Shown here in pieces: positions 63,897 to 64,000 of a DNA stretch of 64,000 nt; the first letter of the stretch is position 1, and each line of letters opens with the position of its first letter. The position numbers were made by a program, and so were the translations under genes. The notes beneath the pieces were generated by a model. That model ran no database searches and was not told where the DNA came from. It saw nothing but the letters and a program-made list of their open reading frames with translations. Location: the NCBI RefSeq assembly GCF_900167975.1, contig NZ_FUZU01000002.1:937501-1001500 (forward strand), written 5' to 3'. The DNA is from Ohtaekwangia koreensis. GTDB taxonomy: Bacteria > Bacteroidota > Bacteroidia > Cytophagales > Cyclobacteriaceae.

Positions 63897-64000
63897 TTAT
63901 GCGCGAAAAAAAGGCAATCGCACCGTAAATGTCGTGCCCTGATAAACTTCGCTTTTAAAAGAAACGTCACCCTGTAATCGCTCAACTGCGCGCTTCAATA
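63897..64000 (-). CDS. C-terminus of a sensor histidine kinase (N-terminus outside window)
   Basis: 34 codons remain, ending LKRAVERLQGDVSFKSEVYQ-GTTFTVRLPFFRA and a TAA stop. This is the end of a HATPase_c domain: the (I/V)-x-R-x-V-E-x-x-G-G/D-x-(I/V)-x-x-x-S-x-x-x-x-G-T-x-F-x-(I/V)-x-L-P pattern that closes histidine kinases. Nothing can be said of its sensor part. Confidence 0.85.
   Translation of the reverse strand, partial: LKRAVERLQGDVSFKSEVYQGTTFTVRLPFFRA

Overview
The window is a stretch of ordinary chromosome from a member of the Bacteroidota, most likely a Cytophagales-type gliding bacterium; genus and species cannot be read from it. The evidence is a GldH gliding lipoprotein, a type IX secretion C-terminal tail on a 736-residue FG-GAP protein, DUF4295 beside rpmG/rpmB, bacillithiol synthesis (BshC), many signal-peptide and lipoprotein genes of Bacteroidota families, weak Shine-Dalgarno signals, and several promoters with the Bacteroidota -7 box TAnnTTTG. 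No rRNA operon, phage, IS element or CRISPR array is present.

Layout. 1-5 kb: an edge-truncated PD40-propeller protein, a DUF3052-like protein and a sugar-acid dehydratase/SDR pair. 5-7 kb is the most accessory-looking part: a frameshifted STAS-like gene, then a tRNA-Val followed by two tandem 363-bp units, each holding a GIY-YIG nuclease ORF and a copy of the 3' part of the tRNA. 7-18 kb: a MORN-type lipoprotein, a TPR protein, a secreted cytochrome/dehydrogenase with a DUF1080-PA14 protein, an M20 amidohydrolase, a Na/Pi symporter and envelope proteins, and a GGGP synthase. 18-31 kb is housekeeping: htpG, thiolase, truA, ispF, mnmD, gltBD. 31-33 kb: agmatine/putrescine genes aguB and aguA, split by a four-helix-bundle (S23) gene flanked by inverted 8-bp-periodic repeats. 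33-46 kb: folate cycloligase, bshC, rimO, DUF6452/DUF6048 envelope proteins, ftsY-DUF4295-rpmG-rpmB, a HAD phosphatase, a T9SS cargo protein, murF and DUF2461. 46-52 kb: sugar symporter, nucleotidyltransferase and NahK-like anomeric kinase (a probable amino-sugar salvage route), mannose-1-P guanylyltransferase and kdsD. 52-59 kb: recQ, purD, a PSP1/RicT-like protein with a repetitive tail, gldH and an outer-membrane barrel. 59-64 kb: the methionine operon metY-metX-hom and the tail of a histidine kinase.

Most notable regulatory find: the metY leader carries, in transcription order, a consensus Bacteroidota promoter, a class I SAM riboswitch (S-box), and a 49-codon upstream ORF that starts at the base after aptamer helix P1 and has a Cys-rich run (C-M-C-N-N-A-C-C-C) lying in a hairpin. 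This suggests two-input control by SAM and by cysteine supply. Other points of interest are the tRNA/GIY-YIG tandem array, the S23 element that appears to have supplied the N-terminus of aguA, two apparent A-tract frameshifts, and a raised density of the tetramer TATA across genes and spacers.
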